64,000 bases of DNA from Jeotgalicoccus marinus DSM 19772 (GTDB taxonomy: Bacteria > Bacillota > Bacilli > Staphylococcales > Salinicoccaceae), in the NCBI RefSeq assembly GCF_000425825.1, contig NZ_AUEE01000006.1, forward strand, positions 104,100 through 168,099. The letters are read 5' to 3'. Shown here in pieces: positions 55,030 through 63,741 of this stretch; position 1 is the stretch's first letter; each line of letters begins with the position of its first letter. The notes beneath the pieces are model-generated. The model was not told where the DNA came from. It was given only the letters and a program-made list of their open reading frames with translations, and did not search any database. A program made the position numbers and the translations under genes.

Positions 55030-56061
55030 TTAGTATGGTGTATTTGATTTTAAGAATTCCATGATGTCTTTAGGAATTGGAATACCTGATTTTTCGTACT
55101 CAGCCTTTGTAACTTCCATTAACTCACCTGGGTAGTACACTTGATCGAAACCTGTTGCAGGTTTGTTAGCATGTAACTCTTCAATCATCGTTTCCATCTT
55201 CTCTTCCATTGCTTCTCTAGTTGAGAAGAAATCAGGGTTGATGACTAAATGGAACTGTCCTAGACGACGATATTCACTTAAGTCTTTGTACATACTTGTT
55301 ACATGTTTACCGTGATTTAATCCCATCAGACTACCTGATAAGATATCAACCATCATCATCAAGCCGTAACCTTTAGGTCCAGCAACTGGTAAGAGTGCGT
55401 TTACTGCGTAAGGGTCCGTCGTTGGGTTACCGTCTTTATCGACTGCCCAAGTATCTGGAATATCCTTATTCTTACTTCTTGCATCGAGGATTTTACCCCA
55501 AGCTTGAACGGTTGTCGCCATGTCGAAAACGATTGGAGACTGTCCATCTTTTCTTGGTGCAGCGAAAGCAATTGGGTTTGTACCAAAGTAAGGATCCGAG
55601 CCACCAAATGGTACAACCATTGGATCTGATTGACACATTGATAGAGCAACCATGCCTTGTTCTGCAGCATGTTGTACGAAGTAACCAATCGCACCAGAGT
55701 GACTCATTTCACTTACACCAACTGCACCAATACCAGATTCCTTAGCAAGTTTGATTGCTTCTTCCATCGCTTCAAAAGCGACGTAATGACCGACAGAGTT
55801 ATCACCGTGGTAAACACCAGTTGACGTACCAGTTTTTTCAAATTTAAGCTCTGGCTCTAGGTTAAAACCACCTTTTGCACAGCGCTCTGAGTAGTACTGC
55901 ATACGAACTGAGCCGTGTGAATGAATACCGCGTGCATCTGCCCAAACCAGAACATCTGCAGCACGATCTGCAAATGTTTCAGGCATACCATTAAGGACAA
56001 ATTTGGCTTTAAATAGTTCACGCAGTTCTTCTGAATTAGAAATGACTAATTCTTCTGACAT
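55030..56061 (-). CDS. allD: AllD-type ureidoglycolate dehydrogenase, paralogue 1
   Basis: 343 residues, same family as its neighbour: ARGIHSHGSVRMQYYSERC, EMSHSGAIGYFVQHAAEQ, GTNPIAFAAPRKD and GPKGYGLMMMVDILSGSLMG. It lies between allE and the second allD with 17 bases between the pair. One of the two is the likely ureidoglycolate enzyme; the sequence alone does not show which. Confidence 0.85.
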   Translation of the reverse strand: MSEELVISNSEELRELFKAKFVLNGMPETFADRAADVLVWADARGIHSHGSVRMQYYSERCAKGGFNLEPELKFEKTGTSTGVYHGDNSVGHYVAFEAMEEAIKLAKESGIGAVGVSEMSHSGAIGYFVQHAAEQGMVALSMCQSDPMVVPFGGSDPYFGTNPIAFAAPRKDGQSPIVFDMATTVQAWGKILDARSKNKDIPDTWAVDKDGNPTTDPYAVNALLPVAGPKGYGLMMMVDILSGSLMGLNHGKHVTSMYKDLSEYRRLGQFHLVINPDFFSTREAMEEKMETMIEELHANKPATGFDQVYYPGELMEVTKAEYEKSGIPIPKDIMEFLKSNTPY

Positions 56062-56091
56062 GCCATAACCTCCTATCTCTTTATGAATGTT

Positions 56092-56883
56092 TTATAGTTC
56101 AACGTCTCTGTTTGCATCTTTAGAATAGATGTAAGCAAATGGCTCATCTAGGCCGACTGCATAAGTTGCTTGTAATGCATAAGCACCCATGAAGATATAA
56201 TCACCTTTATCAACTGGCATCCAGTTGTTATCAAGGTTGTACATGCCGCGACCACTTAAGATATAAGCACCGTGTTCTTGTACGTGTGTTTCAACATAAC
56301 CATGTGACGCACCTGGTTTGAATGATAAGATGTGGAAGTTCATGTCATAAGCAATATCTGCTGGTAAAAGGTCTTGTACAAGTACTTCATCCATACCTTC
56401 GTAAGCTTTTTGTTCGATATCGTTAACATTACCTGTCACAACTTCAGGTTTACCTACACCTTTAGCTTCTTGATAGCGTTTCTTGTAAAGGAAGAGGCGG
56501 CTATCTTCACCGTTGTTGTTGTTTTCAAATGTAAGTTCTAAGTGTGGTGGCACATAGATGTATCCACCCTGTGAAAGATTATAAGATTGTCCATCTGCAG
56601 TTGCAGTCACATTTCCGTAAACAACATATAAGAAAGTTTGAATACCTTCTCCGCCGAATCCTTGTTTGTTACCACCATTGTTTTTAACTGTAACTAGGTA
56701 GTCAACAAAACGTGCACCCATTCTTGGTGAACCTAAGATTGACATATCGCAATCTTCAAACCCAGGAACAACGTTATTAACGAGTCCGTCTGGAGTTAAT
56801 ACTGCAAAATCATCCTTCTTAACGATTGAACGTGTTTCTAATAAGCCTTCTCTATATCCTTGTTGATGGTTTAAGTAACCCAT
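56092..56883 (-). CDS. allE: AllE, (S)-ureidoglycine aminohydrolase
   Basis: Bicupin enzyme that releases ammonia from (S)-ureidoglycine to give (S)-ureidoglycolate. 263 residues: two cupin domains (about 60-130 and 175-250). The second holds the metal-binding region SHGYVETHVQEHGAYILSG (His, Glu, His) and ends YSKDANRDVEL. GGGAGA precedes the ATG. It lies between allC and the two allD genes, in pathway order. Confidence 0.92.
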   Translation of the reverse strand: MGYLNHQQGYREGLLETRSIVKKDDFAVLTPDGLVNNVVPGFEDCDMSILGSPRMGARFVDYLVTVKNNGGNKQGFGGEGIQTFLYVVYGNVTATADGQSYNLSQGGYIYVPPHLELTFENNNNGEDSRLFLYKKRYQEAKGVGKPEVVTGNVNDIEQKAYEGMDEVLVQDLLPADIAYDMNFHILSFKPGASHGYVETHVQEHGAYILSGRGMYNLDNNWMPVDKGDYIFMGAYALQATYAVGLDEPFAYIYSKDANRDVEL

Positions 56884-56922
56884 TTATATATCTCCCTTTC
56901 TCTTAAATTAAGTCTATTTATA

Positions 56923-58146
56923 TTAATAAGCTAATTTATAAAGTGTCTCAGCAAGTACTTCAATACCGTTAACTAAATCTTCGATTTTTGTTTCTTCTTC
57001 AACGTTGTGTGAAATCCCACCGATTGATGGTACGAACACCATACCTGTTGGCATGTAATTAGAGAATATTTGAGCATCATGTCCTGCACCAGATGGCATT
57101 ACTTTATATGAATCTCCGACAACTTTGTCTGCAGATTCTTGAATCATGTTGACAATACTTTCATCCATCAAGGCTGGAGATTGTTCCATCCATAAGTTGA
57201 TGTCCGCAGTCATACCGTACTTGTCAGCAACTTCGTTGATTGTGCCTTCAACAGTTTTCGCAAAATCGTTTAATTCCGCTTCATCGATGTGACGTGTATC
57301 AACTGAGAATTCAACCTCACCAGGTACAACGTTAACAACACCAGGAACTGGTTTAACACTTCCGAATGTTACAACAAGTGGATCACCAATCTCTTGTGCT
57401 TTTTGTACAAGTGTTTGTGCGATTTCAGTAAAGGCTACAACCGTATCTTTACGGTAACCCATAGGTGTTGTTCCCGCATGGTTTGCTTCACCTTTTAGGT
57501 TGATAGTGTAACGTTTTTGACCAACGATACCTGTAACAACACCGATTTTCTTCTCTTCTTTTTCAAGGATTTGACCTTGTTCAATGTGCACTTCGATAAA
57601 GGCCTTGATGTCATCACGAACCTTATCATCTGTTCTAAAGTCAAAACCAGATTCTCTCATTGCATCAACGAATTTAACACCTTCACCATCAGTGATGTCT
57701 TTTACGTCATCATTGTTTTGAAGGTTGAAGAAGTTTTTAACACCCCAGAATGTGTATGGGAAGCGAGAACCTTCTTCTTCTGCAATAGATAGTACTTCTA
57801 ATGTACGTTTTGGTTGACCATATTTTTCTTTCAAGTAAAGTGTTGCAATTAATGCACTTAAAATACCGAACTGTCCATCAAGGTGTCCACCTTCTACAAC
57901 AGTATCGATGTGTGATCCTGACATAATTGTTTCTTCAGGCTTTTCTGAACCAATTAGTCGCCCTGAAACGTTACCTACAGCATCACTTGATACTTCTAGT
58001 CCGTTTTCTTCAAAGATTTCTTTCAAAGCGTCAACTGCTTTGCGCCATTCTTCTGAATAAAGTAGGCGTGTAATTCCACGAGGGTCTAAACCGCCATAAC
58101 TTGTAAACTGTTTGTCCAGTTTTTCAAAAGTTTCAAGAATATCCAT
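56923..58146 (-). CDS. allC: AllC, allantoate amidohydrolase
   Basis: M20-family metalloenzyme that cleaves allantoate to ureidoglycine, CO2 and ammonia. 407 residues; metal ligands are in SGSHIDTVVEGGHLDGQFG, EEGSRFPY and EVHIEQGQILE, and the dimerisation/lid domain follows. I chose the ATG at 58146 (MDILETFEKL); the earlier in-frame ATG is weakly supported. It leads the allC-E-D-D-F-G-H-arcC operon, whose upstream gap shares a TTGTCTAAA motif with the pucR upstream region. Confidence 0.93.
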   Translation of the reverse strand: MDILETFEKLDKQFTSYGGLDPRGITRLLYSEEWRKAVDALKEIFEENGLEVSSDAVGNVSGRLIGSEKPEETIMSGSHIDTVVEGGHLDGQFGILSALIATLYLKEKYGQPKRTLEVLSIAEEEGSRFPYTFWGVKNFFNLQNNDDVKDITDGEGVKFVDAMRESGFDFRTDDKVRDDIKAFIEVHIEQGQILEKEEKKIGVVTGIVGQKRYTINLKGEANHAGTTPMGYRKDTVVAFTEIAQTLVQKAQEIGDPLVVTFGSVKPVPGVVNVVPGEVEFSVDTRHIDEAELNDFAKTVEGTINEVADKYGMTADINLWMEQSPALMDESIVNMIQESADKVVGDSYKVMPSGAGHDAQIFSNYMPTGMVFVPSIGGISHNVEEETKIEDLVNGIEVLAETLYKLAY

Positions 58147-58310
58147 TATAAATCCACTCCACTCATTATTTTTCAATTACAATTATAAAATTAGTACCAT
58201 CAACTAGCATTGACAGTTTCAACAATCATGTCTATTCAAATTATTCACTTTAGACAAATACACTAAAATTGCTTAGTCTGTATAATGATTAATGTAAAGG
58301 AGACATGCTT

Positions 58311-59132
58311 ATGGAAACTGTAACAATTAAGATTGCTGACTCATATACGCTTTTAGGCGATTATTACAAAAGTACTGCTGTGAATAGCCGAGATGTTTTA
58401 GGTACTTTAATCTACTTACATGGTGGTGGTTTAGTTTTTGGTGAACGCACAGACCTCCCTAATGAGTATATTGAAATACTACGTAAACGCTTCGAAGTCC
58501 TTTGTGCCGACTATCGTCTCGCACCTGAATCTACTATCGATGATATTTTCATCGATTTACAAGACATATATCACTTCGCTACAACTTTGAAACACGAAAA
58601 AATATATATTATGGGACGCTCTGCCGGTGGTTACTTAAGCTTAATGATGGCACGCGATTTTAATATTGAAGGCATCATCAATTTTTACGGTTACTTTAAT
58701 TTCAGTCATAGTGACTTCAATTACCTACCACACGATCAAAAGCACCTAGCTTCAATGCTGACTGAAGATATTGTCACACCAAACATACGTGACTATGTGA
58801 CCGTCAAAGAAAATCCAGATCCAAGATATCTTTTATATCTTTACTATAGGCATATTGATGAATGGGCAAAAACCCTTGGCATCGATTTAGAGAACGATAA
58901 ATACCGATTAACCAATGAGGATATAAAAGCATTGCCACCTATCTTTGTCGCCCATGGGAAGGGAGATCCTGATGTACCTGTTTTCTTCAGTCGAAAGTTA
59001 AATAAAAATGCACCAGTTGTAAAATTTGTTGAGGTCGATACAAATACTCACAATTTTGATCAAACAGTCAATGAAAACAATATCAAACTCTATGAAACAG
59101 CAGTTACTTTTATGAATGACCAGCATACATAA
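58311..59132 (+). CDS. Alpha/beta hydrolase inside the allantoin island
   Basis: 273 residues of the hormone-sensitive-lipase-like esterase family: oxyanion motif HGGG (37-40), nucleophile Ser104 in GRSAGG, acid in AHGKGDPDVPVF and histidine in TNTHNFD. The start at 58311 is eight bases after AAAGGAG. It runs opposite to allC and allB, splitting the catabolic genes, and shares its promoter region with allC. No such enzyme is needed in the known pathway, so it may cleave a related ester or amide, or be unrelated. Confidence 0.83.
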   Translation: METVTIKIADSYTLLGDYYKSTAVNSRDVLGTLIYLHGGGLVFGERTDLPNEYIEILRKRFEVLCADYRLAPESTIDDIFIDLQDIYHFATTLKHEKIYIMGRSAGGYLSLMMARDFNIEGIINFYGYFNFSHSDFNYLPHDQKHLASMLTEDIVTPNIRDYVTVKENPDPRYLLYLYYRHIDEWAKTLGIDLENDKYRLTNEDIKALPPIFVAHGKGDPDVPVFFSRKLNKNAPVVKFVEVDTNTHNFDQTVNENNIKLYETAVTFMNDQHT

Positions 59133-59133
59133 G

Positions 59134-59167
59134 AAAAGTCAGGGAGGCACCTCCCTGACTTTTTATT
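59134..59167. terminator. Bidirectional terminator between the hydrolase gene and allB
   Basis: AGTCAGGGAGG pairs with CCTCCCTGACT around a two-base loop, T run on the plus strand and an A-rich left flank, so it serves both convergent genes. Confidence 0.9.
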
Positions 59168-60534
59168 TATTTATAGAATTGTCCAATTTTAAGATTACTT
59201 ACACCTTGATCTAGTGAATAAATTTCTTCACCACGTAAAATAGTACCGGCAACTTGCGCACCAATTTCACGTCCAATATAAGGACTGATCTTATTGCGAT
59301 ATTCTAATGCTTCTTTTTCTACAGTATAAGGTGAATCACCTTTAATTAATACGAAATCTGCGTCGTAACCGACTTCAATACGTCCTTTTCCTTTGAGCTC
59401 AAAACGGTCTGCGACATTTGATGCAATGATATCTGCAAACTGCGTCAATGACATACCACGTTTTTGTACAGCTTCATCAAATAAAAGATCGACATTATTT
59501 TGGATACCGGAAATTCCACCCCAAGCTTTAAAGGCATCATCTGTATCTTTAAGATCTGGTGTACATGGAGAGTGGTCACTCGTAACGAACATCACTTTAC
59601 CGTCAAAGACGCGTTCCCACATACCTTCTAAACGTGATTTTTCACGGATTGGTGGTGAACATTTAACCACTGGTCCGATGTCATCAAGTTCTTCTTTATA
59701 GAAGTATAGGTAATGCGTACATGTTTCACATGTAATATCTACACCTTCATTTGCAGCTTCATTGATTAAATCAATTGCTTCAGCATTGGCAACATGTACG
59801 ATATGCACACGACAACCTGTTTCTTTAGCAAATAAAATAATCTTTTGAATCGGTTCAACTTCAGTAAATACAGGTCTTGTATCCACATAAGCTGCTAGTG
59901 ATTTTTCACCACGTTCTTGTGCTAATTGACCAAGTTTATCTGTTATTGGACCATTTTCAGCATGGATTGATAAAATTTTACCTGTCTTAGCAATCTGACG
60001 CATACCTTCATATAAAGAGTAGTCATCAACATTCATAAAGTCTCCTTCGATTGAACGGTCACCAGCTGTTGCAACAAATGCCTTATAAGCAACTACACCG
60101 TCTTCATCCAATTCTTGAATGCCGCCGTCTAAATTAAAAGGTACTAGACCGCCATAACTATATACATCAACTGATAACTTATCGTCACCGGCTTTGAATT
60201 TTTCTTGAATTGAATCGTGATCGACTGTAGCTGGAATCTGGTTTAAAGGCATTTCGATAAATGATGTTACCCCACCTTTTGCTGCTGCACGCGTACCTGT
60301 ATCATAGCCTTCCCAGTGGTCACGAATGCCTCCACCTGGTTCACTAATGTGAACATGTGCATCAATCATACCTGGGGAAACAACTAAACCTTTAGCATCA
60401 ACAACGCGAGCGTCACCTATTTCAATATCAGTACCAATTTGAGCGATTTTTCCATCAGTAACAGCGATATCAACTTCTTGTTCACCGCCAGGAAGTATAA
60501 CCAAACCATTCTTAATTACTAAATCATAAGCCAT
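59167..60534 (-). CDS. allB: AllB, allantoinase
   Basis: Cyclic amidohydrolase that opens allantoin to allantoate. 455 residues; metal ligands in DAHVHISEPG (His60, His62), the carbamylated lysine in GVVAYKAFVA, and histidines in SIHAEN, HIVHVANAEA and VTSDHSPC. GGAGGACT precedes the ATG. It has its own transcript, divergent from pucR and apart from allC. Confidence 0.94.
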   Translation of the reverse strand: MAYDLVIKNGLVILPGGEQEVDIAVTDGKIAQIGTDIEIGDARVVDAKGLVVSPGMIDAHVHISEPGGGIRDHWEGYDTGTRAAAKGGVTSFIEMPLNQIPATVDHDSIQEKFKAGDDKLSVDVYSYGGLVPFNLDGGIQELDEDGVVAYKAFVATAGDRSIEGDFMNVDDYSLYEGMRQIAKTGKILSIHAENGPITDKLGQLAQERGEKSLAAYVDTRPVFTEVEPIQKIILFAKETGCRVHIVHVANAEAIDLINEAANEGVDITCETCTHYLYFYKEELDDIGPVVKCSPPIREKSRLEGMWERVFDGKVMFVTSDHSPCTPDLKDTDDAFKAWGGISGIQNNVDLLFDEAVQKRGMSLTQFADIIASNVADRFELKGKGRIEVGYDADFVLIKGDSPYTVEKEALEYRNKISPYIGREIGAQVAGTILRGEEIYSLDQGVSNLKIGQFYK

Positions 60535-60689
60535 TTTTAAGTCCTCCTACACTAGGTGTATAATAACGCAAAACAAGATAATAGCATACTTTAGGCAATA
60601 CCCATGTTGCACGCTCTAAAACATACTATTAGTCAAATATATTTACGTTTATTTTGTTATTAGTGTACTATTAAGTGGAGAAATATAAA

Positions 60690-60698
60690 TTGTCTAAA
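60690..60698. promoter_or_regulatory. Shared TTGTCTAAA motif upstream of pucR and allC
   Basis: TTGTCTAAA lies here; its reverse complement TTTAGACAA lies at 58249-58257 in the allC/hydrolase promoter region. Both are followed by an AATAATTT stretch in the orientation reading towards the catabolic gene. A candidate PucR site. Confidence 0.35.
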
Positions 60699-60717
60699 TT
60701 ATAATGTTAATAATTTA

Positions 60718-60740
60718 TTTTTGTGCATTTTGTACAAAAA
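60718..60740. promoter_or_regulatory. Inverted repeat before pucR
   Basis: TTTTTGT (60718-60724) and ACAAAAA (60734-60740) form an inverted repeat about 30 bases before the pucR start. A candidate operator for autoregulation. Confidence 0.4.
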
Positions 60741-60769
60741 CCTATTTTTAAAATACAGGTGATTAATAG

Positions 60770-62380
60770 ATGGTAACAATTAAGGAAATTTTATCTTTGG
60801 AGCGCTTTAGTAATTTTAAAGTAATTAATCATAAAGCGGATCTCGAGAGAACCGTCACCAATGTCGATATAACAGAGACTCCAGATGTCAAAGATTACAC
60901 TACGGAGCACACAATCCTCTTAACGACAGCAATGACTTTTAAGAATGACCCAGATGGACTGATTAAATTCATTAGAGATTTAAACGATGTACCTGTTGCT
61001 GCACTGGGAATTAAATTATCACGCTTCATTCATGAGATTGATAAGAGCGTAATCGACTACGCAAATAATCTCGGTTTCCCATTAATTGAAATTCCAAACA
61101 ACTGGAAACTCGGTCAAGCTACTCATAGTATCGCGACATATATTTCACAAGATGAAACTGAAAAATTGTATTATGCCTTAGAAGTACAACAACGCATGAA
61201 CTCAATGTTAATCAAGGAGTTTAGTGTTGAGCGTATGGTCAACCAACTCAGTCAGTTTTTAAGATTGCCGATTATATTAATTAACCCTTTTTACAAGGTA
61301 GATGTAATGAGTAATAATTTTAAAAACGACCAGAAATTATATAAAGAAAGCATACGATATTTTAATGATGTCTATTTGAATAACCAAGAAGACTTCACCA
61401 ATGACTTCAATACGAAAACTGCAGTATTTAAAGTGCCTGCCTTCACGTATTTCCCTTACTATTTAATCGTTTCTAATTTGGATAAGATATCTTATCCGTT
61501 TAGCCATTTGGCAATTGAACAAGCGATCAATACCTTGTCGTTTGCAATTTATAAGGATTCTAAAATTAGAGCGACAGAACAAGAGGATGTGAACTTACTG
61601 TTTAGCTCTATTATCAATTCAACAGATGGTACGCCTATTAATTTAAATTCTCATCCAGAATTTTTTGAACGTTATCATTTAATCGATTCGTCATACTACC
61701 AAGTCATGATTTGCGGAATCGATAAAACCGATGAAATAGAAAACTCAGAATATGTAAATGAACGTTATCAACTCACTTTTGAATGGCTACAAAACGCGCT
61801 CGTCTCACTCGACCCAAATATCAGTATATTCGGTTTTGGTGACTCCAATCGCTTTGCGATCTTGTTACAAGAACGTCATGAATATTACCAGGCATACTGT
61901 CGCCATCTTCAAAAAGAATATAAGAAGTTCTTTAGGGAATCCTTATCGTTTGGTATAGGAAATGAAGTGTCTGACTTCACCCAAATCCATTCATCATTCA
62001 TCGAGGCAGAAGAGACCTATGATATTAGTCATAATCGAGGTGACAAAGAGTTCTTGGAAGTTTATCGTCCGAGAAATTTTGAGGAACTGTTACAACTGAT
62101 CAGCCCAGATAAGGTCAGGCCATTTGTAGTGAATACTTTAGGGGACCTCGCTTTTCCAACAAACACCAAGGATAAGGAACTTAAGAAGACCCTGCAAATA
62201 TACATGGATAATCAGTGTGATATTACGAAGACTTCAAATGAAATTTTCGTACACCGAAATACTGTTAAATATCGTATAAATAAATGTGAAGAAATGTTAA
62301 GAGTGAATGTCATGGATCCTGTTCATTCATTAAATATTAGGTTGGCATTGTTCATTTCCCAACATATCCAAGATGCTTAA
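60770..62380 (+). CDS. pucR: PucR-family transcriptional regulator
   Basis: 536 residues: an N-terminal PucR ligand domain (about 10-125, with ETPDVKDYTTEHTILLTTAM), a middle GGDEF-like part, and a C-terminal helix-turn-helix of the PucR type (FVHRNTVKYRINKCEEML). In B. subtilis PucR activates purine catabolic genes with allantoin-type inducers; position here, divergent from allB, supports the same role. AGGTGATT precedes the ATG. Confidence 0.9.
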   Translation: MVTIKEILSLERFSNFKVINHKADLERTVTNVDITETPDVKDYTTEHTILLTTAMTFKNDPDGLIKFIRDLNDVPVAALGIKLSRFIHEIDKSVIDYANNLGFPLIEIPNNWKLGQATHSIATYISQDETEKLYYALEVQQRMNSMLIKEFSVERMVNQLSQFLRLPIILINPFYKVDVMSNNFKNDQKLYKESIRYFNDVYLNNQEDFTNDFNTKTAVFKVPAFTYFPYYLIVSNLDKISYPFSHLAIEQAINTLSFAIYKDSKIRATEQEDVNLLFSSIINSTDGTPINLNSHPEFFERYHLIDSSYYQVMICGIDKTDEIENSEYVNERYQLTFEWLQNALVSLDPNISIFGFGDSNRFAILLQERHEYYQAYCRHLQKEYKKFFRESLSFGIGNEVSDFTQIHSSFIEAEETYDISHNRGDKEFLEVYRPRNFEELLQLISPDKVRPFVVNTLGDLAFPTNTKDKELKKTLQIYMDNQCDITKTSNEIFVHRNTVKYRINKCEEMLRVNVMDPVHSLNIRLALFISQHIQDA

Positions 62381-62383
62381 AAC

Positions 62384-63625
62384 TTGTTCACATCCAATAA
62401 TTATAAGAAAATTATAGTTGCCTTAGTCTTTGGTTGGGTAGCAATTTGGATATATAGAACAATCTTGACTCCAATTTACCCACAAATCCAAGATGCACTA
62501 GGTAATGCATCGAATGCAGAAATCGGTTTAATTGCTTCTGTTTACTTCTTTGCGTATACAGGTATGCAGATTCCTGCAGGTGCCTTGGTCGACAAGTTCG
62601 GTCAAAAAACAGTCTTAATTCCAGCATTTATTGGTTTCGCGGTTGGTGCAGTTGTACTTGGTACTTCAACAACTTTACCGCAAGTATATATCGGTTCATT
62701 GATTGCAGGTCTAGCAACAGGTTCTTACTACGGTTCGGCTTATAGCTTGTCTGCTAAGCACGTACCTAAAGAAAAGAAAACTTTTGCTAATGCGGTAATC
62801 AACTCTGGTTCTGCTGTCGGTATGGTGATCGGTCTAATCGGTTCATCGGTGCTTGTTGGTGGCTTGAACGTTGAGTGGAACTGGATGCTTTACGGTACTG
62901 CACTTATCATCTTAGGTGTAACATTTGTATTTTACATCAACATCAAGAGTGATAAGCAACTTGCAGCTATGGAAGATCAAACTGCAAAAACAACAACAGA
63001 TACAAAAAATGTTGTTAAAGAAGATGATGGTGTGTCATTATTCTCAAGTAAACACCTAACAATTTACTTCGTATACTTCGCTGTTTGTTACGGTTACTAC
63101 ATGATTGTAACTTGGTTACCTTCATTCCTAGTAGCAGAAAAAGGATTCGCACAATCAGACGTTGGTTATGTTTCAGCACTTGTTGCTATCGCAGGTATTC
63201 CGGGCGCTTTAATTTTCGCTCGTATTCTAGACAGAAGACAGCAAGATTGTTTGAAATATATCTTAACCCTATTAATCATTGCTGCAGTCATGATTGGATT
63301 GACAGTGTACTCTCCATCACCATGGATTCTGTACATCGCATTAATCCTTTACGGACTATTTGGTAAACTAGCAATCGACCCTGTATTAATTACTTATGTT
63401 TCAGATTCTGTACCAGAACACAAAACAGCTAAAGCACTTGGCTTGTTTAACTTCTTCGGTATGGCATCATCAGTTGTCGCACCATGGTTAACTGGTTTCA
63501 TTGGTGATACTACAGGTTCACAAATTATTGGTTTCTATATTGGAAATGTTTTACTATTAGTTGCAGCACTGCTTTTCTTCTTAGTAATCTACCTAAGAGA
63601 TGGCAAAAATTCACAACACGCATAA
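62384..63625 (+). CDS. MFS transporter of the allantoin island
   Basis: 413 residues, twelve membrane segments in two bundles. The N-terminal half has FAYTGMQIPAGALVDKFGQK and LIAGLATGSYYGSAYSLSAKH, the MFS motif A-like loop. The start is TTG three bases after the pucR stop with no good ribosome site, so translation is probably coupled to pucR, or the true start differs slightly. Allantoin or a related ureide is the likely substrate by context; it is not of the NCS1 type that carries allantoin in many bacteria. Confidence 0.82.
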   Translation: MFTSNNYKKIIVALVFGWVAIWIYRTILTPIYPQIQDALGNASNAEIGLIASVYFFAYTGMQIPAGALVDKFGQKTVLIPAFIGFAVGAVVLGTSTTLPQVYIGSLIAGLATGSYYGSAYSLSAKHVPKEKKTFANAVINSGSAVGMVIGLIGSSVLVGGLNVEWNWMLYGTALIILGVTFVFYINIKSDKQLAAMEDQTAKTTTDTKNVVKEDDGVSLFSSKHLTIYFVYFAVCYGYYMIVTWLPSFLVAEKGFAQSDVGYVSALVAIAGIPGALIFARILDRRQQDCLKYILTLLIIAAVMIGLTVYSPSPWILYIALILYGLFGKLAIDPVLITYVSDSVPEHKTAKALGLFNFFGMASSVVAPWLTGFIGDTTGSQIIGFYIGNVLLLVAALLFFLVIYLRDGKNSQHA

Positions 63626-63699
63626 GACAATATAAAAATAAGCACTCAAGAATTAAATTTCGGCTCTACGTCAAATAAGGTTGATGAAACAATTTATCT

Positions 63700-63741
63700 G
63701 ACTGTCTAACTTGCTTTATGCAAGTTAGACAGTCTTTTTTT
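63700..63741 (+). terminator. Terminator just inside the insertion sequence
   Basis: GACTGTCTAACTTG pairs perfectly over 14 bases with CAAGTTAGACAGTC and is followed by seven T on the plus strand. It would end transcripts entering from the pucR-MFS operon and protect the transposase gene from antisense transcription. Confidence 0.9.
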
